DNA of 35,807 nucleotides from Russula earlei. Lineage: Eukaryota; Basidiomycota; Agaricomycetes; Russulales; Russulaceae. Positions within the stretch are counted from its first letter, which is position 1; every line of letters starts with the position of its first letter. Location: NCBI GenBank assembly GCA_025769875.1, contig JAGFNK010000530.1, positions 1 through 35,807 of the forward strand. Reading direction: 5' to 3'. The notes beneath the pieces were generated by a model, which worked only from the letters and a program-made list of their open reading frames with translations, had not been told where the DNA came from and did no database searches. Of this stretch, positions 10,069 to 20,149 are shown one piece after another. The translations under genes and the position numbers were made by a program.

Positions 10069-11195
10069 ATGGACATATCCTTCTTCCCTACGGAACTTTT
10101 GCACGACGTCATTGCCCTCACACTAGGTCGCTATTTGGGTGACATTCTCATCGCTCCAGTGTCAACGAGGAGCTGGGATGCGATAGGGACGCTATTGCAT
10201 GTTGACTATCACTTCCGTTCTTGCACTCTGAGAGTCCTCGATGCTCTGTGGGATGGCACCTTTACGGATCGCAAGTCGGGGTGCGTATCCGTCACTGTTG
10301 CCGTCCAGACATGGTATTAAAATGGGAGGGACAAAGGCACCCACGAAACTACACCCACAAGATCGAATATTTGCGTTGCCTTGCCGAACTTGCGCAGATA
10401 GATCCATCGGGAGTGCTTCCCCCAGCGCGCCACGTGCTTTCCATGCGCGTCAACACGATGCCATACGAGCGCATCGGTCGATACTTTGTTGTACATCAAG
10501 CGCGAGTGAACATTGGCTTAGCCTCCGATAGACGCGAAGAACGGCTCGAGCTGTTACGGCAATTTGGCATGTCCGATTTGACGGAAAGCTTTTCTGCACT
10601 TCCAAGAGGGTTGCGCAATCGCATGTTCAGCGAGTTTGCTGACTACGTGGTAGACAACCTCTTAGTGCGAGTCCGCGGTAAGTCTAGCTACCTCTACCCC
10701 TCGGACAGCAAGTGTTTATTTATTTTATTTTTGCTCGGATACATAAGCGATCGCATTTCGGGCACTCGTCAATGACGCTGCTGTGTTTGTGGCTCACTCC
10801 AGGTTGTTTGAGGTATGCTCGCACGCTCGCGTCCCATATGCTCACCATTCGAGGCGGACTCCGTGCACAGGGTATCTTCAGTTCCAGTGAGAGATACTTC
10901 CTTGACGGCCCGCTTCGTGATGCACGACAGCTCATGCAATCTGTGCGTGAGATCGGCCACTCTCTCGGTCGGGACGGAGATGACCCTGAATGCACGATTT
11001 TGGGTCAAGACCCAGCTGCAAAAGATTTGTTCTTGACGCTTCTCCCCGATGTCCGTAGACTACAGGCACAGGGGGGTAGCAGAGGAGTTATCTGTAATAT
11101 GTGGGTATCTACATTGGGTGTATTACTAACATCGAAGGAAAGAGAAACTTGCGGGATCCCTTGCCCTTGAAGTTGCTCGTGAGTGGGTGAGGTGA
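10069..11195 (+). CDS. Uncharacterised protein of about 294 aa
   Basis: Five exons fit by phase: 10069-10280, 10337-10677, 10748-10812, 10871-11086 and 11145-11195 (885 nt). The ATG at 10069 gives MDISFFPTELLHDVI, an amphipathic opening somewhat like an F-box start. Later stretches are NYTHKIEYLRCLAEL, ALVNDAAVFVAHSRLFE, GPLRDARQLMQSVREIGHSLG and GQDPAAKDLFLTLLPDVRRLQ. The overall look is of an all-helical basidiomycete protein of unknown function. I do not recognise a catalytic motif. The first four exons join cleanly. The last intron (11087-11144) and stop are uncertain, because other acceptors at 11138-11142 would give a different short tail. Confidence 0.68.
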
Positions 11196-11496
11196 TGAGG
11201 TAGCGAGAAGTCTTTTTGCTGAATTGCTGATGCACGCGCACCCATCGCGTCCCAACTGTCGGGGTTGCAGCACGCACCACCGCAAAATATGCTGATCCAG
11301 GGTTGTGCGCCATATGACGCATCGTTCACGGCCCTATTCAGGTCGATTTTTGTACTTCATATTGTAGGCGGCGCGTGACAAAGACAATACAAAAGGGCGA
11401 ATAGACACAATTTCTGTCCAGACAACAAAGCAGACATCACGTGCGCGGTTAACATCGCTCGGCAGCTTGAGCACCAGTTTGGAGACAACTCGACAC
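11196..11496. promoter_or_regulatory. Intergenic region, presumed Hat1 promoter
   Basis: About 300 bp with no gene between the end of the uncharacterised gene and the Hat1 ATG. No clear TATA box is visible. It is taken as promoter by position only. Confidence 0.4.
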
Positions 11497-13406
11497 ATGG
11501 CTAACTGGACCGCAAGCTCTAACGACGCGCTTCACCTATCTCTAGGTATGCCTATTGGTTCCATTGGTTCCCATGGCCCGTTCGCGGTCTCAGCTCAGGC
11601 ATGACGCAGTGCGCGCGAACAAAGACAAGGAAGCGCTCGGCGATAACGAAGAATACGAGAACTTCCACCCGACTTTTACTTATCCTGTTCGTGACGCATT
11701 CCTTGAGGGGGCCCCTCCTCGGACCGCGCTGATCTCTGCTGCTCAGATTTATGGCGAAGACGAGCAAATATATGGGTATTCTGACCTCGTGATCGACGTG
11801 CGCTCCGTCCGTCCCTAAACGCGATCTTTTCCCTTGAATGACGACGACGTGCCGTGTAGCTGCGCTTCGCGTCTGGTTCCCTGGTGCAGTTTCTGGACGT
11901 CAGGTACTCCGCGAAGCTGCCGTCCTCGACCCTCGATGACGTCCGGGGGACATTCGAGAAGTGTATTCCGGAGGGATACTATCGAAACGAAGCCAAGTTC
12001 CTCGCGCGCGTCGAAGAGGATGCCGTGTCGTTTCGTCCCCCAGGGGAGAAGATCGCTTCATACACACGCGTTGCGTCGAATACCGCAACAAAGGGGAAAG
12101 GCGCGGCAGTTACGCTTCCTGAGGATGACCCAGACGCGATCGTGTATGAAGTGTGGCATGTTCGTGTTGTCAGCCCCGAGTTTCGCCCACTCCATCGATT
12201 TTGAACTTTTCTGTTGTAGGCAACGTGGAATACCCCAGGGTTCCGAGAATATCACCGGCGGATGCAGCTGTTCATTCTGCTCTACATCGAGGCCGGTTCT
12301 TACATCAACGAGGCAGAGGATTCGTGGGAGTTTACGGTCCTGTGCGTCCCTTGCGCCCTTTCGGCATTTCGATGAGTGCTGATGAGAATAGATACGAAAA
12401 ACGCAAACGGCGGACGACCCCAGTCACAGAGACGTATCATTTTGTGGGTTACTCCTCGCTGTATCCCTTCTACTGCTTTCCGGACAAGGTCCGCCTCCGA
12501 CTGAGGTCCGTGTCCCTCTTCTCTCTGATCGTCTGGCACCTCGTGATGACCTTTTCAGTCAATTCGTGATCGTTCCCCCATACCAACATCAGGGACACGG
12601 GTGTCAGTGTGCCGCATGTGCCCTCTCCTCTCGCGCTGACCCAGCATTCGCCTGTAGCGGCGCTGTACAAGGCCATCTACGAATACGTCCTTTCCAAGCC
12701 CACGATATCTGAGCTGACGGTCGAGGATCCCGCAGAGGCCTTTGAGGACCTGCGCGACCGCAACGACCTCGCGATGCTTCTCGCCCACACGGCCTTCATG
12801 TCCGAGGGCCTCGGCTCCGAAGCGGTATCTCACGATGGCGGGCGGGTCGGGCGTGGACGCACGTCGGCGAAGGGAAAGGGAAAGACGGCGGGGGGCAAGC
12901 TGGGCCCGCCATCAGATCGCGCGTGGCTGGAGCGGTGGAGAAAGGAGTTGAAGATCGCCGGGGTGCGCGTTTCCTCAGTTTTGTTGTGTTACCACTCTCG
13001 CTCACGTTGTTCGCCCCTTTCCCCTCTACTTTCCGCGCGCCACGCACTTGACGTCCCGTGTGACAATGGTGTCACGATATACAGCGTCAGTTCCACCGGC
13101 TCGTGGAGATGCTCATCCAAATGCACCTGAACCCTGCGGACGCGCGAACCGCCAAAGCTTACAGGCTGCAGGTGAAGGAGAGGCTGTACCGCTTCAACTA
13201 TGTGAGTGCAGCGATTGATATCGTCCCGCGAACGACTCGCTTCATGGGCGTATGGTGGGTGTATGGGACTGACTCGCTTGACTGGCCGGTTGTGTACACA
13301 GGAAGTACTGGCTCAACTCGAGGAAAAGGAGCGCTTAGAGAAGTTGGAGGAGACATTTCAAACTGTATGCGAAGACTATCGGAGGATCTTGGCCATGTTG
13401 CGATAA
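11497..13406 (+). CDS. HAT1: Histone acetyltransferase type B catalytic subunit Hat1
   Basis: Ten exons: 11497-11545, 11610-11686, 11747-11797, 11860-12159, 12220-12341, 12392-12505, 12559-12602, 12658-12962, 13085-13201 and 13302-13406. They total 1284 nt, giving 427 aa. Hat1 acetylates newly made histone H4 (Lys5/Lys12) with its Hat2/RbAp46 partner before chromatin assembly. Family landmarks are IYGEDEQIYGY, WEFTVLYEKRKRR, FVGYSSLYPFYCFPDKVRLRLSQ, the acetyl-CoA loop QHQGHGS (about residues 247-253) and ELTVEDPAEAFEDLRD, with the likely catalytic Glu near 275. The start MANWTASSN was preferred over the later MARSRS, because the exon-1 join restores the expected N-terminal order. The last three exons encode a charged helical tail. 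It is tail to tail with glutathione reductase. Confidence 0.93.
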
Positions 13407-13744
13407 TGAAGTTGCCCTCCGGAGACAGTTTGGTACGGTCGTTCGCAGCTCTGCGTTCGTTCGGTTGATCATATGTGCAAACCTTTAGCCGGCCCACCCC
13501 CACTCGACGTTGCACTTTCCAGCGCATCGATTTGTAGACAAGCGTAACACGCAGAGCAATGCCACCCTGCTATTCCTGTCTGTTGAAATTGTTTGATTCC
13601 AGTGGGTATGAACTAATCCCTCTACCCCCAAATCTGCTGTGGTGTTGCACGAAACTACAGCGAAATCTTCACCCTGAGAACCACAGAAACGTGGACCGAA
13701 ACTTAGTGTACATCCTCACTCATGTCCAAAGAGCTTTCCTTTAT
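13407..13744. other. Convergent intergenic region between Hat1 and glutathione reductase
   Basis: About 340 bp separate the two stop codons. It must hold both 3' UTRs and polyadenylation sites. I see no gene in it. Confidence 0.55.
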
Positions 13745-15557
13745 CTACTTTAACGTGACCAATTCTGAAACCGAACGGTGAGACCGATAATCAAAATGAT
13801 GGAAAATATACACATACCCTCGGCAGAGGTCGGGTGGATTGCGACTGTGTCGTCAAACTCGCGTTTCGTTGCTGGGTATGAGCCAACCGTGATCAGAAGA
13901 CCTAATTATTGCTGATATGTCTAAATTTGCTCACCGCCCATTTTGACAGCAACAGCGAAGCCCTGAAGAAGCTCGTCGCTACCCAGGCCGATAACGTGAA
14001 CACCGACGACACGTTCTTCTGGCCCGACAACCACGAGCTTGAACAACGATGGTTCTTTGTGCTCCAAAGGAATCATTGAGAAGTAAAGCGCGCGGAAGGA
14101 CGATTGGTCTGTGCTGGGTGCGTTAGCAGGGATCAAGAGCGTTGATAAATGAGTGCGAACAAATCTTGACAGCGTCACTACCATACTTCTCACGCGCTTG
14201 GGGCTCAGTAAGACCAACAGTTCCGATGGGGGGATGGCTGAATTCCGAACGTTTATCGGTTAGCAAAGATGGCAGACACAGCACAGTTCTGAAAGGCTCA
14301 CGAGAAGACAACAGTGGGGATATTATGGTAGTCGAGTTTGTCGTTTTTGAACTTCTCTCCACCGTAGAGCCTGTTGGAAAGCCGTCTTCCGGCGGCAATG
14401 GCGACCGGTGTGAGAAGCGCCTTGCCCTGCGCGTCGCCAATCGAGTAGATGCCCTTAACGTTTGTCTCTTGCCACTCGTCGACGACGACGTTCCCTTTGG
14501 GATCAAGCTTGACACCGACGTCCTCGAGGCCGAGGTGCGCCGTATTTGCCTCGCGACCGATCGCCCAAATGAGCGTGTCGACTTCGATCGTTTTGCCAGA
14601 GTTGAGATGAATGGTAAGGGGGGCATTACGCTCGCCCTTGACCTTGACCACTTTGCTGTTGCCGTGGAAATTGATGCCGGTGTGCTGCATCCATGGCAAG
14701 AGAACGTCCTGTAAGGCAGGATCAAAGGTGCGAAGGACCTTGTCGTAGCGAGCGATAATGTGTGTTTCTGTGCCCAACGCGTTCAGCACCCCTGCCAGCT
14801 CAACTGCAATATAACCCGCGCCAACCACTGCGACGCGGCCGGGCTGATCCTCGAGAGCGAAGAACCCATCTGAGTCAATGCCGAGCGACGCGCCGGGGAT
14901 GTCCTTGTCCGAGGGAATGACCGGGCGTCCACCGGTGGCTATGACCACCTTGTCAGTGTCTATGTAGTACTTTTTGCCCTCCTGGGGAACAATCTCGATC
15001 CTAGTCGGGGATGTGAGCTTGGCGTGACCGGCGTAGTATGTGACACCTTCCCCGGTGATGTTTTGTCGTAGATTCCGTTTAGAAAGCGGATGTATGCGTC
15101 GCGCTGAGGCTTGAAAGAGGCCCAGGCGAACTTGGGGCCGTCCTGGGGCAGGTTGAAGTGATAGCCGTTGACTGCATGACGAAGCTTGTCTGCGAGATCC
15201 GCGGCATGCCACATGATCTTCCAGCATCTCAACAAAACGAAGATCTGAAGACTTGCACAGAATACTCACCTTCTTCGGCACGCAGCCTTGGGTGGGGCGC
15301 TTGTGAACGTATGCAAACCACCGGAGGACCAACACATACCAACGTTCACGCAAGTGCCGCCCAATTTTCCTGATTCCTCTATGATTGCTGTCTTGGCACC
15401 GTGAAGTGAAGCGCGACGCTAAATGAGATGGAGTAGGCGCCAGGTCATGACGACATATCAAGTGAGGGCATACCGAACCAGCTGAGCCTCCGCTACCGCC
15501 TCCGATAAAGACGACGTCATATTTTTCACCATCGGTTGGGCTCTCTACGGGAGGCAT
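13745..15557 (-). CDS. GLR1: Glutathione reductase, with one apparent single-base frameshift
   Basis: Eight exons on the minus strand: 15557-15474, 15418-15340, 15286-15270, 15217-14302, 14237-14161, 14108-13935, 13871-13818 and 13764-13745. The enzyme reduces glutathione disulfide with NADPH through bound FAD. Visible features are the FAD motif GGGSGG (residues 19-24), the redox disulfide GGTCVNVGC (Cys51 and Cys56, split between exons 2 and 3), the NADPH-site motif VVGAGYIAVE, GIYSIGDAQG and the C-terminal HPTSAEE with the catalytic His near 462. Exon 3 is only 17 nt. In exon 4 the frame changes at a T4 run (15061-15064, plus strand); one more base there restores one frame of 473 aa, a normal length. 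Either the sequence lacks a base or the gene is freshly broken. No targeting peptide is evident. Confidence 0.92.
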
Positions 15558-15935
15558 TCTCGGGACTGAACTATGACTAAGGGCTCTGAAAGTCTAGGAG
15601 AAGGGGGTCAATGAGATGGGACGAATACAGCAAAGTCGGGTTACCTGAGCGAGTCTTAGGGCGGGAGAGGTCAGGTTTTGAGAGCTCGAACGGAGAATGG
15701 AACGATTGGATGAGATGGAGAACGCCAGCTTTGGGATATTGCGAGGGGCTTCAAGTTGGTCATCCAACACTGGTCGGTCGCTCACACACGTTCGATTCGT
15801 CATATCATATCACAAGCTTGCCTCGTATCACCATCATATTCCGAATCAGCACTCCCAGGAATCGAGGGATAGCTACCCGAGATTCATATATCGTACACTA
15901 TAACTTTACTAACACAATCCATCGTACACTCACTT
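15558..15935. other. Intergenic region between glutathione reductase and the first MIF gene
   Basis: About 380 bp, containing the reductase promoter and the 3' end of the MIF-like gene, both on the minus strand. I see no gene of its own. Confidence 0.5.
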
Positions 15936-16570
15936 TCACTTTCCGAAAATCTGCGCAAAAGTCGTTCCTTGGTAGCTGCAAGATGTTGTTCAATGGAAAC
16001 CTTCACGGCTCCCATGAGTGTATGACTCACCTCAAGTATGCCCTGCCTGGGTCGTTGAATTTTCTGAGACGTGTCCTGGTTGGTACGACCCATGGTCACA
16101 ACTGAAAAGAGTCATGCTTACATGTAACCCCTGTTTCCCGGAACTCCCAGTTCCACGAGGAGAAACTCAAACAAGCCCTTGCTGTATGCCTCGTTCTGCT
16201 CTGGCGTGATATTATCCAGGCTCGTCTAGGAGGAATATAAATGGCCGGTTCATTTGTTTAGAGCACGTAGACGAGACGCACAATGTCCAGCAAGAAGGCG
16301 GGGTCGAACGTTCCGGAGAACGAAACGTACTCGTTGTGACGATACGAGACTAACATGAATTTCTCCGGTTTCCCCAGAATGCTCGCCCCGACCTATCGTA
16401 TACGCTGAAAGGACATCTGGGCTGGAAAAGGTATCGAGGTGGGTTGTACCTTGGAGAGGTTCAGAACAAACGACTTTGGGTCGGCAACCTGCACGAATTG
16501 AGTGGGTAGAGGCCCTCCCATACTAGACTAGATCTACCTTAACATTTGTCTCGAGAATGAGAGTAGGCAT
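15936..16570 (-). CDS. MIF/D-dopachrome tautomerase family protein A (119 aa)
   Basis: Six minus-strand exons: 16570-16538, 16488-16450, 16392-16282, 16225-16122, 16063-16031 and 15975-15936 (360 nt). The family folds as a trimer and catalyses keto-enol tautomerisation through an N-terminal proline, present here right after the initiator Met (MPTLILETNV). The Lys of the conserved GKP turn is present (residue 32). SLDNITPEQNEAYSK, RGYIKFND and YQGTTFAQIFGK are typical of the family. The physiological substrate in fungi is unknown. Exon 3 has a competing donor nine bases downstream of the one chosen. It shares all five intron positions and phases with the copy at 19522-20149. Confidence 0.9.
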
Positions 16571-17918
16571 GATTGGCAAGTAGCAATCGACAAGGTTCTC
16601 TGGCGGGGCACGCTTATCTACTACCCACTGCCCACACCCGGATTGGAATAGGGGATGATCGATGACACAGATACCGAGTCATCGACGTCCCCAACCGCTT
16701 CCCACCTGCCACAACAAGAAGCGGATCAGATAGGAGAATGGCTGAAGTATCCCCGCCGCATAACAGTTTCCAACAACCTTCACCTCAAGGTAACCAGAAT
16801 AGACCTCTAGAATCATTTTGTCGAGAACTCTCACGCTATTTCCCATGAACAAGAAAAGGCTTTCATGGATCATAGTGACGGGAGTCGGAGACCTACCATA
16901 CGATGTGCCTGAATCGACAAGCCCATCCTTATAAAACCATGCGCACAACGGACATTGTATTATGCTACTACGATGATCATAGCAAGTCAGCGTCGCTTGG
17001 GTTCATAACCGCTCACAATTCCCTTGATTTCTCTTTCGGCCTTCAGTTCTGCATTTTCTACCCCGCGTGATTACTGCGAGCCTTCAAGTCCATGGAGCGC
17101 TATCCATGCATGACCAGCACCTAGGCATACAGTACCTGGCAGTGACCTATGGCATCGTAGGCCAGTCATCGGAAGCCTGTTGGGTCCAACCGCCGCTGAT
17201 TGTTGGGAGCTTGAGTGGAAGCGGGGGGGCATCAAAAGATCGGTGCTGGTGATTGCCCGCTGGTCTTGTGCGTTGGCCAGCCGTAAGAGATAGATGTACG
17301 TGGCGAAGAAGAGCGGAAGCAAACCCGGAGGATTCAGAGCGGAGTAGCCAGGAGCGAACTCGAGCCGTAAGCGTTGCCCGCAGGTGTTTCGGTGTGACAA
17401 CGCGCCAGATGACGGTGGAAGGAAGGGCGCAAGCACGGATCTTAATTTCACCAGGCTCGGAGCGGTTACAAACTCAGCAACCTCGATCCGTCTCGCTAGA
17501 CTAGATAGATAACGACATCTCACGCACTGGGCCGCCCCGTTAGTTGGTGACCAGAACCGGCTGGCGCTCGACGGTATCAATAACAGTTGTAAATTTGCCA
17601 ATTGGACACTTCATAAAATCCTGCTTGTAATGAGGACCAAAGATGAGATCTTCTAATGCTGGGGTGCGTAACAGGGGGCACAAGGCGTGAGCACATAAAG
17701 GAGATGTCAGGCGACGCACCAATGGCTCGTAAGATTGTCTGAGTGTGGTAAATAGGTGATGAATTGGCCAAAGCATGAAGAATACACCTGATGTATTTCG
17801 CCGGACAATTATGATCTCAGAAGGTAAACAACTGGAAAAAGTGAGTGTAAGTCGAGTTAGGCTACCGTACGCCAATCGTACGGAAGGAGGATAGGGAGGG
17901 AAAAGAATAGCAGAATGT
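16571..17918. other. Mostly gene-free region upstream of MIF A
   Basis: About 1.35 kb. The part next to MIF A (to about 16,660) resembles the upstream DNA of MIF B, with a shared GGATTGGAATAG / GAATTGGAATAG word, as expected for duplicated promoters. The rest has no recognisable gene except the possible minus-strand exons at 17540-17780. Confidence 0.5.
17540..17780 (-). CDS. Possible small minus-strand gene fragment, unrecognised
   Basis: A minus-strand exon from 17658 to the TAA at 17540 encodes LEDLIFGPHYKQDFMKC followed by a stretch ending PVLVTN. A good GT-AG intron (17659-17719) would join it to an upstream stretch reading SPIYHTQTILRAI. The composition looks protein-like rather than random. 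However, no start codon or family is clear, and the upstream limit is a guess. It may be the 3' end of a small gene or a relic. Confidence 0.3.
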
Positions 17919-19367
17919 TCAATACATCTCGAACGGAGCCTCCTCCAATCGCTGGCTGAATGCGGAGCTGAAACTTATACCGGTCCAACTTCGGGTTCGT
18001 GAGGAGTTAAGTGCATCCGGAGGCTCGATCCAACCAGGAGAGTCTGTGCCGCCACCGAAACCCCCGTCACTGATATAGTCAAAATCGGAAAACATGTCAG
18101 GGTCGCTCGGCGAGGCGCTGGGAGCCAAGCCGGAGAGCGGAGAATCCGCGCCAGCACCCGGGGCGAAATTTCTCAATGGGGGTTGCGAAGCCGACGCGGA
18201 AAAGTCAAGCATGGGAAAGACGAAAGAGTATGCTGGGTCGATGGGCGAATTCGAGTTGAGCTCTGCGAGGCCCGCGCCATCCGGCGGCAGGGCAGAACCA
18301 ACGTCCGACAGCGACATAGCAGCCTCGTCCTCCGGTTCCTCGTCTTTAGACTCTTCGACGCGCTCTTCCTCGAGGATGCACCACCCTGTCGCCGCCTCGC
18401 CTAGTATGCCACGTACAGCATGCGCCGACCACCCCGTAAAGCGAACGCGCAGAACACCGATGCCGCACGCCCCGCCAAGCGTCTCGCACGTCGCGCCTTT
18501 GGTCCATACCTGCGCGGCGTCAAGCTGCTCGAAGAGCGCGTGCACGCGTGATGCGTGCCGCTCGGTGTCGATGTGGAGCGCTGATAGCTCTAAAAATGGG
18601 ACGAGTGGGTGGCGGTCGTACGCGAATGTGTGTGCAAGTGGGATGCGCGCCGTTGGCGTCGGCGCGAGAGGGACCAGAAGTGTTGTTGATACGTCGGGAA
18701 CCTGAGCAAGAGTGAAGTACTCGTCGAACTCGGCTTCGGCTTCCACTGCTCCAACGGCGGGATGGAAATCCACTTTGTTGCTAGCGCAGGTAGGGTAGGT
18801 CCGCTTCTTCGACTTGGTGCGGGCACGCTTCAGTTTCAAAGTCAGAGCATTGTCACCCTTCATCCTCGTATCAAAGTCGGCTTCCAGGAATGCTCGGCTT
18901 GCCACAGGGATGTTGTGCATTTTATCGGCGAGGCTCTGGAAAATTGGGCGGCCCGTTGTGAAGTTTCGGGCTGTGCCGAGGCCCACTTGCGTGATGTTAC
19001 GTGGAATGCCAGGGGGACGAGGGAGGCGCGGAGAACCCATACGCATGGAAAGGGCATGGCGAACAGGCAGAGACAAGGTATTCTCGATCGTGGGCATCCG
19101 AGTCGCTATGGTCTGTAGGGAACGTGGCGCAGCGCATGGGGCTCGCAGTGTACCCGGGGTTGTAAGATGACCGACAAACGCATTGAGGATCGCCCTTGTT
19201 CTGTGGAGGACACGGGAGGTAAGAGGAGATGGTTGATGAGGGGCGCCTCGAGGTGCGAAGGATGGAGTGTGTAGACTACGAGCAGAAGTTACATTGGGTG
19301 GATTATGTATAGCTCGGGACGCTTGTCGCGCCACGAACGACGAAAGCCCCGACGATGCTAGGGGCAT
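17919..19367 (-). CDS. Uncharacterised single-exon protein of 482 aa, possibly mitochondrial
   Basis: One uninterrupted reading frame. The ATG at 19367 (MPLASSGLSSFVARQASR) is chosen because the frame upstream opens only with TTG. The first ~110 residues are rich in Ser, Arg, Ala and Pro and poor in acids, resembling a mitochondrial targeting or disordered N-terminus. The middle (about residues 140-330) has more ordered stretches such as QVGLGTARNFTTG, VASRAFLEADFD and ILRVRFTGWSAHAVRG-like text around a Cys/Trp-containing segment. The last ~130 residues are acidic, Ser/Pro-rich and low-complexity. I do not recognise a domain. It lies between the two MIF paralogues on the same strand. Confidence 0.72.
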   Translation of the reverse strand: MPLASSGLSSFVARQASRAIHNPPNVTSARSLHTPSFAPRGAPHQPSPLTSRVLHRTRAILNAFVGHLTTPGTLRAPCAAPRSLQTIATRMPTIENTLSLPVRHALSMRMGSPRLPRPPGIPRNITQVGLGTARNFTTGRPIFQSLADKMHNIPVASRAFLEADFDTRMKGDNALTLKLKRARTKSKKRTYPTCASNKVDFHPAVGAVEAEAEFDEYFTLAQVPDVSTTLLVPLAPTPTARIPLAHTFAYDRHPLVPFLELSALHIDTERHASRVHALFEQLDAAQVWTKGATCETLGGACGIGVLRVRFTGWSAHAVRGILGEAATGWCILEEERVEESKDEEPEDEAAMSLSDVGSALPPDGAGLAELNSNSPIDPAYSFVFPMLDFSASASQPPLRNFAPGAGADSPLSGLAPSASPSDPDMFSDFDYISDGGFGGGTDSPGWIEPPDALNSSRTRSWTGISFSSAFSQRLEEAPFEMY

Positions 19368-19521
19368 CGTAGGCAATTGTGAGTGCGATGCGAATGTTGT
19401 AACCAAAGTACAGAAGTAGAGGTGAATGATTTTAGGCTCCTCCTAAACCTGCCAGGTAGCGATGCCGCGTTGCCGGAAGTCCACGCATGCCATTCACCAC
19501 ATGACATGACTACTTTGCTCC

Positions 19522-20149
19522 CTATCCCAATAGCTTCGCAACAGTCATCCCTTGAAAGCTACAAAGGCATTTAGCGTATGCGTCATAGTACGAACGTGGA
19601 CTCACCCCAAATTTGCCCTATCGGCGTCGTTGAATTGTCTAAAGCATCATGTTTTAGTTCGACAAGGTCAGTCGCATCAAAAGACAGTTTCTGTTCTTAC
19701 ATGTAACCCCGGTCCCCTCCAACCCCGAGCTCCCTGTCAAAGAACGCAAAAAGTTCCTTGCAGTATACATCGTTCTTCTCTGGTGTAATAACTCCCGCTG
19801 CAATCTAACAGAATTATGATTCATAGGGTCATTCATTCGGCAGAAGACCCAACGTACGAGTGCGAGCGAGAAGGCGGGTTCGAAAGTTCCGGCGAACGCG
19901 AAGTACTCGTTGTACCTGTACGAAACCATAACGAAACCTTCAGGTACTCCCAGAATGTTCGCTGCGGCCTATGGTAACCCGATAGTCCAAAGCCAGGCTA
20001 GAAGGAAAGCGGGATGTACTCTACCTTGGAGAGCTTCAGAACAAACGACTGCGGGTTGGAAATCTGCATGAGTTGTTTGGGTAAGCACAATCCTGTACTG
20101 GATCATATTCACCTACCTTGACATTGGTCTCGAGAAATACGGTGGGCAT
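19522..20149 (-). CDS. MIF/D-dopachrome tautomerase family protein B (118 aa)
   Basis: Six minus-strand exons: 20149-20117, 20063-20025, 19968-19858, 19804-19701, 19638-19606 and 19558-19522 (357 nt). The first five exons have exactly the same lengths as in copy A (33, 39, 111, 104 and 33 nt), so the pair arose by duplication. The catalytic-type Pro2 is kept (MPTVFLETNV), and so are NEYFAFAGTFEPAF and GDRGYIQFND. The GKP lysine of the family is replaced by Val (GVP, residue 32), and the SLDN stretch is changed. Enzyme activity may therefore be altered or lost. The open frame and splice sites are intact, so it is probably expressed. Confidence 0.9.

Noticed and set aside
11573..11818. Hat1 start at MARSRS with a different N-terminus
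   Set aside because: That ATG falls within intron 1 of the better model, which starts at 11497 and gives the expected family order after splicing.
12555..12833. Long minus-strand frames opposite Hat1, eRF1 and the 482-aa gene
   Set aside because: They are antisense shadows of GC-rich coding exons with no conserved motifs.
17071..17601. 176-aa minus-strand reading frame
   Set aside because: No family motif, composition like a chance GC-rich frame, and it overlaps a better-looking exon candidate.
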